Source of the DNA: Amycolatopsis eburnea
Lineage (GTDB): Bacteria > Actinomycetota > Actinomycetes > Mycobacteriales > Pseudonocardiaceae
DNA: 64,000 nt
Direction of reading: 5' to 3'
NCBI RefSeq assembly: GCF_003937945.1
Contig: NZ_RSEC01000060.1
Coordinates: 310,001 to 374,000, forward strand
Positions 1-7,893 of this stretch are shown in pieces. How positions within the stretch are numbered: the first letter of the stretch is position 1; every line of letters starts with the position of its first letter. The translations under genes were made by a program, and so were the position numbers. Under the pieces are notes generated by a model that was not told where the DNA came from, searched no databases, and worked only from the letters and a program-made list of their open reading frames with translations.

Positions 1-197
1 CCGGCGGCGCCGAGATCACCGGCTCGGTCGCCAACCTCAAGGCGCGGGCCGCCGACCAGCGCGCCAAGGGCCACACGCAGCGCGCCGACCAGCTCGACCA
101 GCGCGCCACCAAGCGCCAGGGCCGGATCGGCGAGATCGACGCGGCCAAGCAGAAGCTCGACGCGTTCGCGTCCGCGCACTGCAAGCCGGCGAAGTGA
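1..197 (+). CDS. C-terminal fragment of an Ala/Lys/Gln-rich coiled-coil protein
   Basis: The window opens inside this gene; about 64 residues are visible before the TGA at 195-197. The visible part is rich in A, K, R, Q and D with regular hydrophobic spacing (KARAADQRAK, QLDQRATKRQ, DAAKQKLDAF), which suggests one long amphipathic helix or coiled coil, then a short tail with one Cys (HCKPAK). The next gene starts within its stop codon (GTGA), so the two are probably translationally coupled. The function cannot be told from this fragment. Confidence 0.7.
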   Translation, partial: GGAEITGSVANLKARAADQRAKGHTQRADQLDQRATKRQGRIGEIDAAKQKLDAFASAHCKPAK

Positions 198-379
198 GGG
201 CGGCGAGGACCGCGGCGGCGGTCGGGGCCGCCGCGCTCGTCGCGCTCGGCTGCTCCGGCTGCCGCGACAACCTGATGGGTCCGCCGTCCGACGGCGCGCC
301 CGCGTCGTCCGAATTGAGCGGTGTCGAGTCGACGCTGAACGGCATCGAGTCCGACATGAACAGCGATGGCACGCCCTGA
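194..379 (+). CDS. Small predicted lipoprotein
   Basis: A 61-residue protein starting at GTG 194, overlapping the previous stop codon by four bases. The N-terminus has two Arg, an Ala/Val-rich stretch of about 13 residues, then VALGC, which fits a lipobox with the acylated Cys near residue 20. The rest is short, polar, and rich in Ser, Gly and Asp (SELSGVESTLNGIESDMNSD). No fold is recognisable. It lies 39 bp before a two-component system, so a role as an envelope accessory of that system is possible but unproven. Confidence 0.55.
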   Translation: MRAARTAAAVGAAALVALGCSGCRDNLMGPPSDGAPASSELSGVESTLNGIESDMNSDGTP

Positions 380-418
380 CCGGCTAGCGTCTTCCCGCAC
401 ACGACGGAGGGAGCCGGT

Positions 419-1105
419 ATGGGGTCACCAGGACGCGGCCTCGTCCTCGTGGTCGAGGACGAGGCCGCGATCGCCGAGCTGGCGGCGCTCTACCTGAAGC
501 GCGACGGCTTCGGGGTGCACGTCGAGACCGACGGCGGGCGGGCGCTCGACGCCGTGCGGCGGGTGAAGCCGGTGGCGATCGTGCTCGACATCGGACTGTC
601 CGGAATGGACGGTATCGAGATCTGCAAGGCGTTGCGCGCGGCCGGGGACTGGACGCCGGTGCTGTTCGTCACCGCCCGCGACGACGAGCTGGACCGCCTG
701 CTGGGCCTGGAGATCGGCGCGGACGACTACCTGACGAAGCCGTTCAGCCCGCGCGAGCTGGCCGCCCGGGTCCGGACGGTGCTGCGCCGCGCGTCGGGGG
801 CGACGCCGGCCGCGGAAACGTTCGCCGTCGGCGGCGCCCGGGTCGACGTCCTCTCCCGGCGGGCCTGGGCGGGCGACACGGAGATTTCCCTGACGTCGAC
901 CGAGTTCGACCTCCTCACGCACCTGCTCCGGCACCCGGGGCAGGTGCTTTCGCGCGACCAGCTGCTCAGCGCGGTCTGGGGCTACGCCGCGGCGGCGGGC
1001 ACGCGCACGGTCGACGTCCACGTGGCGCAGCTGCGGGCGAAGCTCGGCGCGTCGAGCCCGATCCGGACGGTGCGCGGCATCGGCTACGCGGCGGACCCGG
1101 CGTGA
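419..1105 (+). CDS. OmpR/PhoB-family response regulator
   Basis: A 228-residue DNA-binding response regulator. Receiver domain at about residues 8-122, with the acidic pair at E13/D14, phospho-acceptor D57 (VLDIGLSG) and the conserved Lys in TKPF at K107. The winged-helix effector domain at about 135-225 ends in the family signature TVDVHVAQLRAKLG...VRGIGY. The ATG follows GGAGGGAG. The kinase gene starts four bases inside this stop codon (GTGA), so they form a coupled two-component pair. The signal and targets cannot be read from sequence; the lipoprotein upstream may share the operon. Confidence 0.93.
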   Translation: MGSPGRGLVLVVEDEAAIAELAALYLKRDGFGVHVETDGGRALDAVRRVKPVAIVLDIGLSGMDGIEICKALRAAGDWTPVLFVTARDDELDRLLGLEIGADDYLTKPFSPRELAARVRTVLRRASGATPAAETFAVGGARVDVLSRRAWAGDTEISLTSTEFDLLTHLLRHPGQVLSRDQLLSAVWGYAAAAGTRTVDVHVAQLRAKLGASSPIRTVRGIGYAADPA

Positions 1106-2460
1106 GGGGCACGCTGGCCGGCCGGATCACCCTGGTGTGCCTGGCGGTCGCGGGGATCGCGGTCATCGTGGCCGGGCTGGTCGCGGCGCGGCTGATCCGG
1201 ACGACGGCGGACAACGCGCTGCAGTCGTCGCTGTCCGCCCAGGCCGACGTCGTCGCCACGCAGCTCGACGAGACCGGCATCGGCAACCGGCTGGGCGTCG
1301 GCAAGGTGGCCGATGTAGTGCGCGGCCAGGGCATCTCGGTGGTGGTCCGCCGCGCGGGCGGGCAGGCGCTCGGCGAACCGGCCGCGGTGCAGGCATCGAC
1401 CAAGCTCGGCCTCGCCGCCGACCATTCGGGCCGCGTCACGGTCGGCGGCGCGCAGTACCTGGTCGAGACGCGGGTGGTCGGCACGCGCGGGGCCGCGTTC
1501 GCGCTGGTCCTGCCCGCCCGCAACGCCGACGCGACGCAACGCGCGCTGGTGCGCAACATCGCGCTGGCACTGGGGATCGGGCTGCTGGTGGCGGCCGTGG
1601 CCGGGTTCGCGTCAGGACGGCTGCTGGGCCGTCCGCTGCGCCGGGCCGCGCTCGCCGCGGGCTCGCTGCGGGCGGGCCGGCGCGACGTGCGGGTGCCGGT
1701 CCGGGGACCGCGCGAGGTGGCGGAGGTCGCGGGCTCGTTGAACGCGCTGGCCGACGCGCTGGCGGTGAGCGAGGCGCGGCAGCGGGAGTTCCTGCTGTCG
1801 GTGTCGCACGAGCTGCGCACCCCGCTGACGGCGGTGACGGGTTTCGCGGAGGCGATCGCGGACGGCGTGGCCGCCGGTGACGACGCCGTGCGCGCGGGTC
1901 AGACGATCCAGCGCGAGGCGCAGCGCCTGGAACGGCTGGTGACGGATCTGCTGGAACTGGCGCGGCTGGGCGCGGACGAGTTCCGGCTGGACCTGGCTTC
2001 GGTCGACCTGGCCGCGCTGGTCCGCGACTGCGCGGAGGTGTGGCAGCTGCGGTGCGCGCGGGAAGACGTGCGGCTGTCGGTTTCGGCGCCTCCGTCCCCG
2101 GTTCCGGTGGTGGCGGACGCGCGGCGGCTGCGTCAGGTGGTGGATGGGCTGGCGGAGAACGCGCTGCGGGTGACGCCGTCCGGTGCGCCGATGGTGTTCG
2201 CTCTCGCGGTGACGTCCGCCGGCGCTTCCCTTTCGGTGCGCGACGGCGGTCCGGGGCTGGCGCCGGAGGATTACCCGGTGGCGTTCGAACGCGGCGTGCT
2301 GAACGCGCGCTACCGCGACCGGCGTCCGGTGGGCTCCGGAATCGGGCTGGCGCTGGTCCACGGCCTGGTGACGCGAATGGGCGGGACGTTGGCGGCGGGG
2401 CCGGCACCGGAAGGCGGAGCGGCGTTCACGATCGTTTTCCCGGTTTCTCCTCCGCCGTAA
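1102..2460 (+). CDS. Membrane sensor histidine kinase
   Basis: A 452-residue kinase paired with the preceding regulator. TM1 about residues 10-33, a periplasmic sensor of roughly 115 residues with no recognised fold, TM2 about 151-173, then a HAMP linker. The dimerisation/phosphotransfer box is SHELRTPLTAV with phospho-acceptor H236. The HATPase_c domain has an N-box (LAENALRVTP), a G1 box (DGGPGLAPED) and a G2 box (GSGIGLAL). Length and order are those of a classical EnvZ/BaeS-type kinase. The GTG start overlaps the regulator stop. Inducing signal unknown. Confidence 0.92.
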   Translation: MRGTLAGRITLVCLAVAGIAVIVAGLVAARLIRTTADNALQSSLSAQADVVATQLDETGIGNRLGVGKVADVVRGQGISVVVRRAGGQALGEPAAVQASTKLGLAADHSGRVTVGGAQYLVETRVVGTRGAAFALVLPARNADATQRALVRNIALALGIGLLVAAVAGFASGRLLGRPLRRAALAAGSLRAGRRDVRVPVRGPREVAEVAGSLNALADALAVSEARQREFLLSVSHELRTPLTAVTGFAEAIADGVAAGDDAVRAGQTIQREAQRLERLVTDLLELARLGADEFRLDLASVDLAALVRDCAEVWQLRCAREDVRLSVSAPPSPVPVVADARRLRQVVDGLAENALRVTPSGAPMVFALAVTSAGASLSVRDGGPGLAPEDYPVAFERGVLNARYRDRRPVGSGIGLALVHGLVTRMGGTLAAGPAPEGGAAFTIVFPVSPPP

Positions 2461-2520
2461 CAACCGCCGTGTTCCGGCGACTTCCACAGCGTCCTCGTCG
2501 GCACAGGTGGAGGCGAAATC

Positions 2521-3972
2521 ATGACCGAAAACGACGGCCCGATCGAATTGGTCGTCCTGACCGAGCGGCCGGCGGTGCGCGACGACGCACCGACCGACCT
2601 CGACGTGGTCGTCGAGATCCGTTGCCGGGCCGGGAGTTCGGCCCGCGAAGCCGGCGATGCGATGCGGATGAACCTGTGCGTGGTGATCGACCGAAGCGGC
2701 AGCATGGACGGCAGGAAACTGGAGACCGCGAAACGCAGCTGCCTCGACATCCTGGGCCGCCTCGCCGAGCAGGATCTGTTCACCGTGGTGGTTTTCGACG
2801 ACCAGGCGGAAGTGGTCACCAACCCGCAAATGAGCCGTTCCGAGGCCCAAGAACGGATTCGTGCCATCGCGACCGGCGGCATGACCAACCTCTCGCTCGG
2901 CTGGTACCTGGGCCTGCTGGAACTGCAGACGCACACCACCGAGCAGCACTATAACCGGCTCTTCCTCCTGTCGGACGGTCAAGCCAACGCCGGTGAAACC
3001 AAGCGGACCACGCTGGCCCGCGAAGCGGCACAGTCACGGGACCTCGGCATCACGACCTCGACGATCGGCATCGGGGAGGATTTCGCCGAGGACACCCTCG
3101 AGACCATCGCCTCCGGGTCGGGTGGCCGGTTCTGGAGCATCAGCGAGTCGCGGCTCGAAGACATCATCGAGGAAGAGTTCAGCGGTGCCCTGAGCACCAC
3201 GCTCGACCGGCCGCGGGTCGAGCTGACCTTGCCCGGCGGAGTCGTCCTGGACCAGGAGCTCAACATCCTGAAGAAGAGCGGCAACCGTTATCGGGTCCGG
3301 CCGCTCAAGGGCGAGGACATGTTCAACTTCGCCGTCCGCCTGTCCATCGACCCGAAGGCGCTCGAAGGCGAGCGAGCGGAGATCGGCGCCCGGCTCTTCG
3401 ACGCGGATCAGCTCGTGACGACCGCCACCGCGGTGGTCGAACTGCTCCCGATCGAGCAGGCGACGGCGACCGCGTCCGAACCGCTGGTGCTCAGCGTGGT
3501 CAGCCAGTACACGATGACGACATCGGACGAGGAGATGCTCGAAAAGCTCGACACGGGTGACATGAACCTCATGAAGCGCCTCCTGATCGCCGAAGTGGAA
3601 GGCATGCGGCACGTGCGGGACGCGCTCGAGGCCGAGCAGGACACCGAACGCCGCCGCTTCGAGCTGGCGAATCTCATGGCCCGCGGGTTGATGTCCGAGG
3701 TATCGGTGGAACTCACCGAGCTCTTGGCGCCCTACCTGGCGGACCCCGGCGTGGATCGATTCCTTTCGTTCTGGCGCAAAGGCCTCCGGCAGGAGAAGTT
3801 CCGCTGGTCGAACCGCGACTGTGGGGTGAGCGCGTTCGACGAAGAGTCGGTCGCGGAGGTAGTGGCCCGCGCCATCACCCTGGGCGGTGAGCTGGCCGTG
3901 CGCTACCCCGGCGACGCCAAGGCCATCGGCCGGCGGGTGGAGGCGCTTCGTGAGTACCTGGAAAGGTTCTGA
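2521..3972 (+). CDS. VWA-domain protein with complete MIDAS motif
   Basis: A cytoplasmic 483-residue protein with no signal peptide or membrane segment. A von Willebrand A domain spans about residues 50-230 and has the full metal-binding set: D57-x-S59-x-S61, T122 (GGMTN) and D152 (LLSDG). The C-terminal half has a beta-rich stretch at about 235-315, then a charged helical region. The ATG follows GTGGAGG. The gene that follows begins 23 bp inside its 3' end, so the VWA and TIR proteins are made together. VWA domains usually bind partner proteins; a regulatory role over the TIR partner is my inference. Confidence 0.88.
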   Translation: MTENDGPIELVVLTERPAVRDDAPTDLDVVVEIRCRAGSSAREAGDAMRMNLCVVIDRSGSMDGRKLETAKRSCLDILGRLAEQDLFTVVVFDDQAEVVTNPQMSRSEAQERIRAIATGGMTNLSLGWYLGLLELQTHTTEQHYNRLFLLSDGQANAGETKRTTLAREAAQSRDLGITTSTIGIGEDFAEDTLETIASGSGGRFWSISESRLEDIIEEEFSGALSTTLDRPRVELTLPGGVVLDQELNILKKSGNRYRVRPLKGEDMFNFAVRLSIDPKALEGERAEIGARLFDADQLVTTATAVVELLPIEQATATASEPLVLSVVSQYTMTTSDEEMLEKLDTGDMNLMKRLLIAEVEGMRHVRDALEAEQDTERRRFELANLMARGLMSEVSVELTELLAPYLADPGVDRFLSFWRKGLRQEKFRWSNRDCGVSAFDEESVAEVVARAITLGGELAVRYPGDAKAIGRRVEALREYLERF

Positions 3973-4909
3973 GCCGGGCGCCTGGACCTTCGGCAAAACC
4001 CTGCTCACCGGGCACGGGAAGGGCACCGGCGACTTCGGCACGTCCTACGCGGTCCTGTCCGGCGACCGGATGCTGAACGGCCGGGTCAGCGCGTCGATCA
4101 CCCTGGCCGACCGGCACCAGACCGGCGCCGGCCTGGTGTGCCGGGCGGACAGCGCCTGGTCGTTCCTCGCGTTCTACACCGCGCCCGCCGAGGGGCCGCC
4201 GGATTCGACGTTCGCCCGCATCGGGGTGTTCAAGGAGGGGTTGTTCGTGCCGGTCGCCGTCTCGGCGGAACCGGTGGTGCTGTCGCGGCGGGCGAACCGG
4301 TTCTCGCTCGAGTTCTTCTCCGGGCACGTCCGCGGCGAGATCGTCGCGGGCGACCGCACCTACGAGCTGTCCGCGACCGTGCCGCACCTGCCGTTCCCGG
4401 GGCTGGCCGGGCTGGTCAAGTTCTACCGCGCGACGCTGCAGGCCCGGGAGTTCACCGCGACGATGAGCGACATCCCCTCCCCCAGCCAGGTGGCGCCGCC
4501 CGCCGAATACGACTTCGACGTGTTCCTGTGCCACTCGACACCGGACAAGCCGGTGGTCACCGAGCTGGCCGCGCGGCTCGCCGGCGCGGGCCTCACCTAC
4601 TGGCTGGACGCCGAGCGGATCGACTTCGGGGACGCGATCACCGACGCCATCGAGCAGGGCCTGTCACGCAGCCGCTTCGTGCTGCCGTGCTTCAGCGCCG
4701 GCCAGAAGCAGTCCGGCTGGGTGCGCGCGGAGTACCAGGCGATCCTCAACGCGCAGTTCTCCGGCGACGACACCCGCCGGGTGGTCCCCGTGCTGCTGGA
4801 CGACATCGAGGCGAGCGCCCTTCCGGTGCTGCTGCGGGACCGCAAGCGGGTGTCCTACCGGAACAAGGTGGAGTTCGGGGAGTTCATCCAGTTCCTGCGA
4901 CGGCGGTGA
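3950..4909 (+). CDS. Lectin-like/TIR-domain protein, probable NAD-cleaving effector
   Basis: I place the start at GTG 3950, six bases after GGAGG at 3939-3943, giving 319 residues. The N-terminal half (about 5-175) is beta-rich and resembles concanavalin-like/DUF1080 folds (TGAGLVCRADSAWSFLAFY). A proline linker leads to a TIR domain at about 187-316, with DFDVFLCHS, YWLDAERI (E222 at the position of the catalytic Glu of NADase TIRs) and SGWVRAEY. No membrane segment. The start overlaps the VWA gene, so this is a VWA-TIR module. TIR NAD cleavage is established in bacterial antiphage systems; activity here is inferred. Confidence 0.85.
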   Translation: MSTWKGSEPGAWTFGKTLLTGHGKGTGDFGTSYAVLSGDRMLNGRVSASITLADRHQTGAGLVCRADSAWSFLAFYTAPAEGPPDSTFARIGVFKEGLFVPVAVSAEPVVLSRRANRFSLEFFSGHVRGEIVAGDRTYELSATVPHLPFPGLAGLVKFYRATLQAREFTATMSDIPSPSQVAPPAEYDFDVFLCHSTPDKPVVTELAARLAGAGLTYWLDAERIDFGDAITDAIEQGLSRSRFVLPCFSAGQKQSGWVRAEYQAILNAQFSGDDTRRVVPVLLDDIEASALPVLLRDRKRVSYRNKVEFGEFIQFLRRR

Positions 4910-4936
4910 CCGGCGGGGCCGGTTAGGCTGATCGCC

Positions 4937-5842
4937 GTGGAGCTTCTGCACCTGCGCTACTTCGTGGCGGTCGCCGAGGAGCTGAACTTCTCCGCCGCCG
5001 CGCGGAAGCTGCACATGGCCGCTTCCCCGCTCAGCCAGCGGATCAAGGACCTCGAGCACGAGCTCGGGCAGCGGCTGTTCGACCGCAGCACCCACCACGT
5101 CACCCTGACCGACGCCGGGACCGCGCTGCTGCCCCTCGCGCGGGACGTGCTCGAGCAGGTCGGCGCCATCCCGTGGAAGCTCGCCGAAGCGACCAAGCCG
5201 CAGCGGCGGACCGTCTTCCTCGGGATCCCGGCCGGCGTGCACCCCGACCTGCGGGAACGCGTCAACGCCCTCGCCGGGCGCGTCCGGGACGAATACGAGC
5301 TCAAGCGCTGGCCCGGCACCACCGCCGACCTCGTGCAGGGCGTGCACGAGGGCAAGCTCGCCCTCACGCTGGCGCGGCTGCCGGTCACCGATCCGGCGCT
5401 GGAGCAGCTGCCCGTGATGACCGAGCGGCTCGGGGCCGTCGTGCCCGCCGAGCAGTTCGCCGGGCGGGAGTCGGTCAGCCTGGCCGAGCTGACCGACTTC
5501 CCGTACGTCGCCTCGCCGGAGGAAATCGTCCCCGCGTATTTCGACCAGCTCGACCACCAATTGAGCGAGCTCGGCGTCAAGAAACGCATCCGGTTGACCA
5601 ACACCGGGTACGGCGGGACGTCGGAAATCATTTCCAGCGGCGAGGCGTTTTCCATTTCCATGCTCGACGAGAAGTCGCCGATGCACGGCTACCGGCTCGA
5701 CAACGTCATCGTCCTGCCCTTCAGCGATTTCCGCCCCCAGCTGGACACCGGGCTGCTCTGGCGGCGCGACCGCACCGACGGCGACCTGCGCGGGCTCGTC
5801 AACGCCGCGAAAGAGATCTTCGCCGATCCACTCACTAGCTGA
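4937..5842 (+). CDS. LysR-family transcriptional regulator
   Basis: A 301-residue LysR regulator. The N-terminal winged HTH is at residues 1-60 (LRYFVAVAEELNFSAAARKLHMAASPLSQRI in pieces) and a periplasmic-binding-like effector domain covers about 88-290. A TAGGCT hexamer at 4924-4929 lies six bases before position 4936, so transcription probably starts at or next to the GTG (leaderless); no Shine-Dalgarno is seen. It reads toward the CoA operon, with a strong palindrome between, so it is the natural candidate regulator of that operon. LysR genes are more often divergent from their targets, so the link is not certain. Confidence 0.9.
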   Translation: MELLHLRYFVAVAEELNFSAAARKLHMAASPLSQRIKDLEHELGQRLFDRSTHHVTLTDAGTALLPLARDVLEQVGAIPWKLAEATKPQRRTVFLGIPAGVHPDLRERVNALAGRVRDEYELKRWPGTTADLVQGVHEGKLALTLARLPVTDPALEQLPVMTERLGAVVPAEQFAGRESVSLAELTDFPYVASPEEIVPAYFDQLDHQLSELGVKKRIRLTNTGYGGTSEIISSGEAFSISMLDEKSPMHGYRLDNVIVLPFSDFRPQLDTGLLWRRDRTDGDLRGLVNAAKEIFADPLTS

Positions 5843-5844
5843 CA

Positions 5845-5873
5845 AATGGTATGACCGCTGCGGTCATACCATT
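5845..5873. promoter_or_regulatory. 29-bp perfect palindrome upstream of the CoA operon
   Basis: AATGGTATGACCGC and its exact reverse complement flank a single T at 5859. It starts three bases after the LysR stop and ends 85 bp before the CoA-transferase start. The symmetry and the embedded TATGACC/GGTCATA halves fit an operator for a dimeric regulator (LysR, or a FadR/GntR type with a TGGT...ACCA core). It could also act as a hairpin terminator for the LysR gene, though no T-run follows. Operator is my preferred reading. Confidence 0.6.
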
Positions 5874-5958
5874 GTTCGCATCATGATCATTCCCTTTCCG
5901 CGCCACCGCTATTAGCTTCGGAGGTAGAGCGAAACAGCAAGGCGCGAAAGGACGAACG

Positions 5959-7101
5959 ATGAACAGCACCGGCCCCTTGGACGGCGTGCGCGTGATCGAC
6001 CTCTCGACCGTGGTCATGGGCCCGTACGCGGCCCAGATCCTGGGCGACCTGGGCGCCGACGTGATCAAGATCGAGTCCCCGGCGGACACCGTCCGCGTCG
6101 GGCAGTACCGCACCACGCCGGGCATGACCGCGCTGAACCTGAACGTGAACCGCAACAAGCGCAGCGTGGCCCTCAACCTCAAGGACGACGCCGAGCGCGA
6201 GCAGGCCCTCAAGCTGACCGACACCGCCGACGTGCTGATCACCAACATGCGCCCCGGCGCGCTGAGCCGGCTCGGCCTGAACTACGCCGACGTCGCCGAG
6301 CGCAACCCGCGGCTGGTCTACGCCCACGCGCAGGGCTTCCGCGGCGACTCCCCGCAGGCCGGCAACGCCGCCTACGACGAGACCGTGCAGGCCTCCTCCG
6401 GCCTGGTCGACGTCGCCAACCGCGCGCTCGGCGAGCCGGTCTACCTGCCGACGATCATCGGCGACAAGGTGTCGTCGCTGACCATCGCCTACAGCGTGCT
6501 CGCCGCGCTGGTTCACCGCGACAGGACCGGCGAGGGCCAGCAGATCGAGATCCCGATGACCGACACGCTGCTGGCGTTCAACCTGGTCGAGCACCTCGCC
6601 GGGCACACCTACGAGCCGGCCGAGGGGCCCACCGGGTTCGCGCTGTCGATGACGAAGGGCCACGCCGCGGTCCGCACCAAGGACGGCCTCGCCTGCGTCA
6701 TCCCCTACAACCCGAAGAACTTCCGCGACTTCTTCGCCGCCGCCGAGCGCCCGGACCTCGCCGAGGACCCGCGCGTCAACGGCGAAGCCATCGATCGCGC
6801 CGACAACGAGTGGCTGACCGAGCAGATCGCCGCCTGTGCGCCGGCGCTGACCACCGAGGAGTGGGCCGAAGTCTGCGCGAAGCACAGCATCCCGATGGCG
6901 CCGGTGCTCGAACTGGACCGCGCGCACGAGGACCCCTACGTCCGCGACGGCCACCTGCTCGACACCGTCGAGCACCCGAGCGAGGGCACCATCCGCACGG
7001 TCGGCATCCCGGTGAAGTTCTCCGCGACGCCCGGCTCGATCCGCCGTCTGGCCCCGCTGGCCGGCCAGGACACCGCCGAAGTCCTCGCCGAACTGGTCTA
7101 G
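5959..7101 (+). CDS. Class III (CaiB/BaiF) CoA-transferase
   Basis: A 380-residue member of the formyl-CoA transferase family, which moves CoA between carboxylic acids through an enzyme-bound acyl-Asp. The start LDGVRVIDLSTVVMGPYAA and the GADVIKIE and TGEGQ motifs are typical. The candidate catalytic Asp is D169 (PTIIGDKVSS), where the family places it. First gene of a tightly packed five-gene operon whose other members oxidise acyl-CoAs, so it probably activates the free acid. Human SUGCT, a glutarate CoA-transferase, belongs to this class; the substrate here is unknown. Confidence 0.9.
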   Translation: MNSTGPLDGVRVIDLSTVVMGPYAAQILGDLGADVIKIESPADTVRVGQYRTTPGMTALNLNVNRNKRSVALNLKDDAEREQALKLTDTADVLITNMRPGALSRLGLNYADVAERNPRLVYAHAQGFRGDSPQAGNAAYDETVQASSGLVDVANRALGEPVYLPTIIGDKVSSLTIAYSVLAALVHRDRTGEGQQIEIPMTDTLLAFNLVEHLAGHTYEPAEGPTGFALSMTKGHAAVRTKDGLACVIPYNPKNFRDFFAAAERPDLAEDPRVNGEAIDRADNEWLTEQIAACAPALTTEEWAEVCAKHSIPMAPVLELDRAHEDPYVRDGHLLDTVEHPSEGTIRTVGIPVKFSATPGSIRRLAPLAGQDTAEVLAELV

Positions 7102-7149
7102 ACCAACGCATCTTTCCCTACGAAAGTGGCGTCAAGGAAGTGTGAAGTC

Positions 7150-7893
7150 ATGAGTGAAGTACGCACTGAGCGGATCGGCGGCACCCTGCTGATCACGATC
7201 GACCGGCCGGAGGCGCGCAACGCGGTCAACGCCGCCGTCGCGACGCGGCTGGCCGCCGCACTGGACGAGCTGGAAGCCGATCCCGCGCTCCGGGCGGGCG
7301 TCCTGACCGGCGCCGAGAACACCTTCAGCGCCGGAATGGACCTCAAGGCCGCGCTCAAGGGCGAATCCCCGGAGATCCCGGGACGCGGGTTCGGCGGCCT
7401 GACCGACGCCGAGCTGGGCAAGCCCCTGATCGCCGCGGTCGAAGGGTTCGCGATGGGCGGCGGGTTCGAACTCGCGCTGGGCTGCGACCTGATCGTCGCC
7501 GCCGAAAACGCGAAGTTCGGTCTCCCCGAAGTGAAGCGCGGCCTGATCGCCGCCGGTGGCGGGGTGATCCGGCTGCCGAAGCGGATCCCGCACCACCTCG
7601 CGATGGAGTTCCTGCTGACCGGCGAGCCGGTCACCGGCCGCCGCGCCGGGGAACTGGGACTGGTCAACCGCGTGACGCCGGCCGGCGACGCCGCCGCGGT
7701 CGCGGTCGGCCTGGCCGAGAAGCTGGCGGAGAACGCGCCCCTCGCGCTGGCCGCCGTCAAGAAGATCGTGCGTGCCGCGGACCCGAAGGCCGTGCAGCGC
7801 GAGGAAATCAAGAAACTGATGCAGTCCGACGACGTCCGCGAAGGCATGACCGCCTTCGCCGAGCGCCGTGCTCCGAAGTGGACAGGCGAATGA
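7150..7893 (+). CDS. Enoyl-CoA hydratase/isomerase (crotonase family)
   Basis: A 247-residue crotonase from ATG 7150, preceded by AAGGAAG; a GTG 24 bp upstream also fits the frame but lacks a ribosome site. Oxyanion-hole segments are visible at SAGMDLKA and AMGGGFELALGCDL, and the candidate catalytic Glu lies in FGLPEVKRGLIAAGG. The protein should add water across a 2-enoyl-CoA, making a 3-hydroxyacyl-CoA for the dehydrogenase two genes on. The stop codon overlaps the next start (ATGA), so the two are coupled. Confidence 0.9.
   Translation: MSEVRTERIGGTLLITIDRPEARNAVNAAVATRLAAALDELEADPALRAGVLTGAENTFSAGMDLKAALKGESPEIPGRGFGGLTDAELGKPLIAAVEGFAMGGGFELALGCDLIVAAENAKFGLPEVKRGLIAAGGGVIRLPKRIPHHLAMEFLLTGEPVTGRRAGELGLVNRVTPAGDAAAVAVGLAEKLAENAPLALAAVKKIVRAADPKAVQREEIKKLMQSDDVREGMTAFAERRAPKWTGE

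Noticed and set aside
3887..3949. Upstream GTG start for the TIR protein adding 21 residues
   Set aside because: No ribosome site; GTG 3950 has GGAGG at ideal distance.
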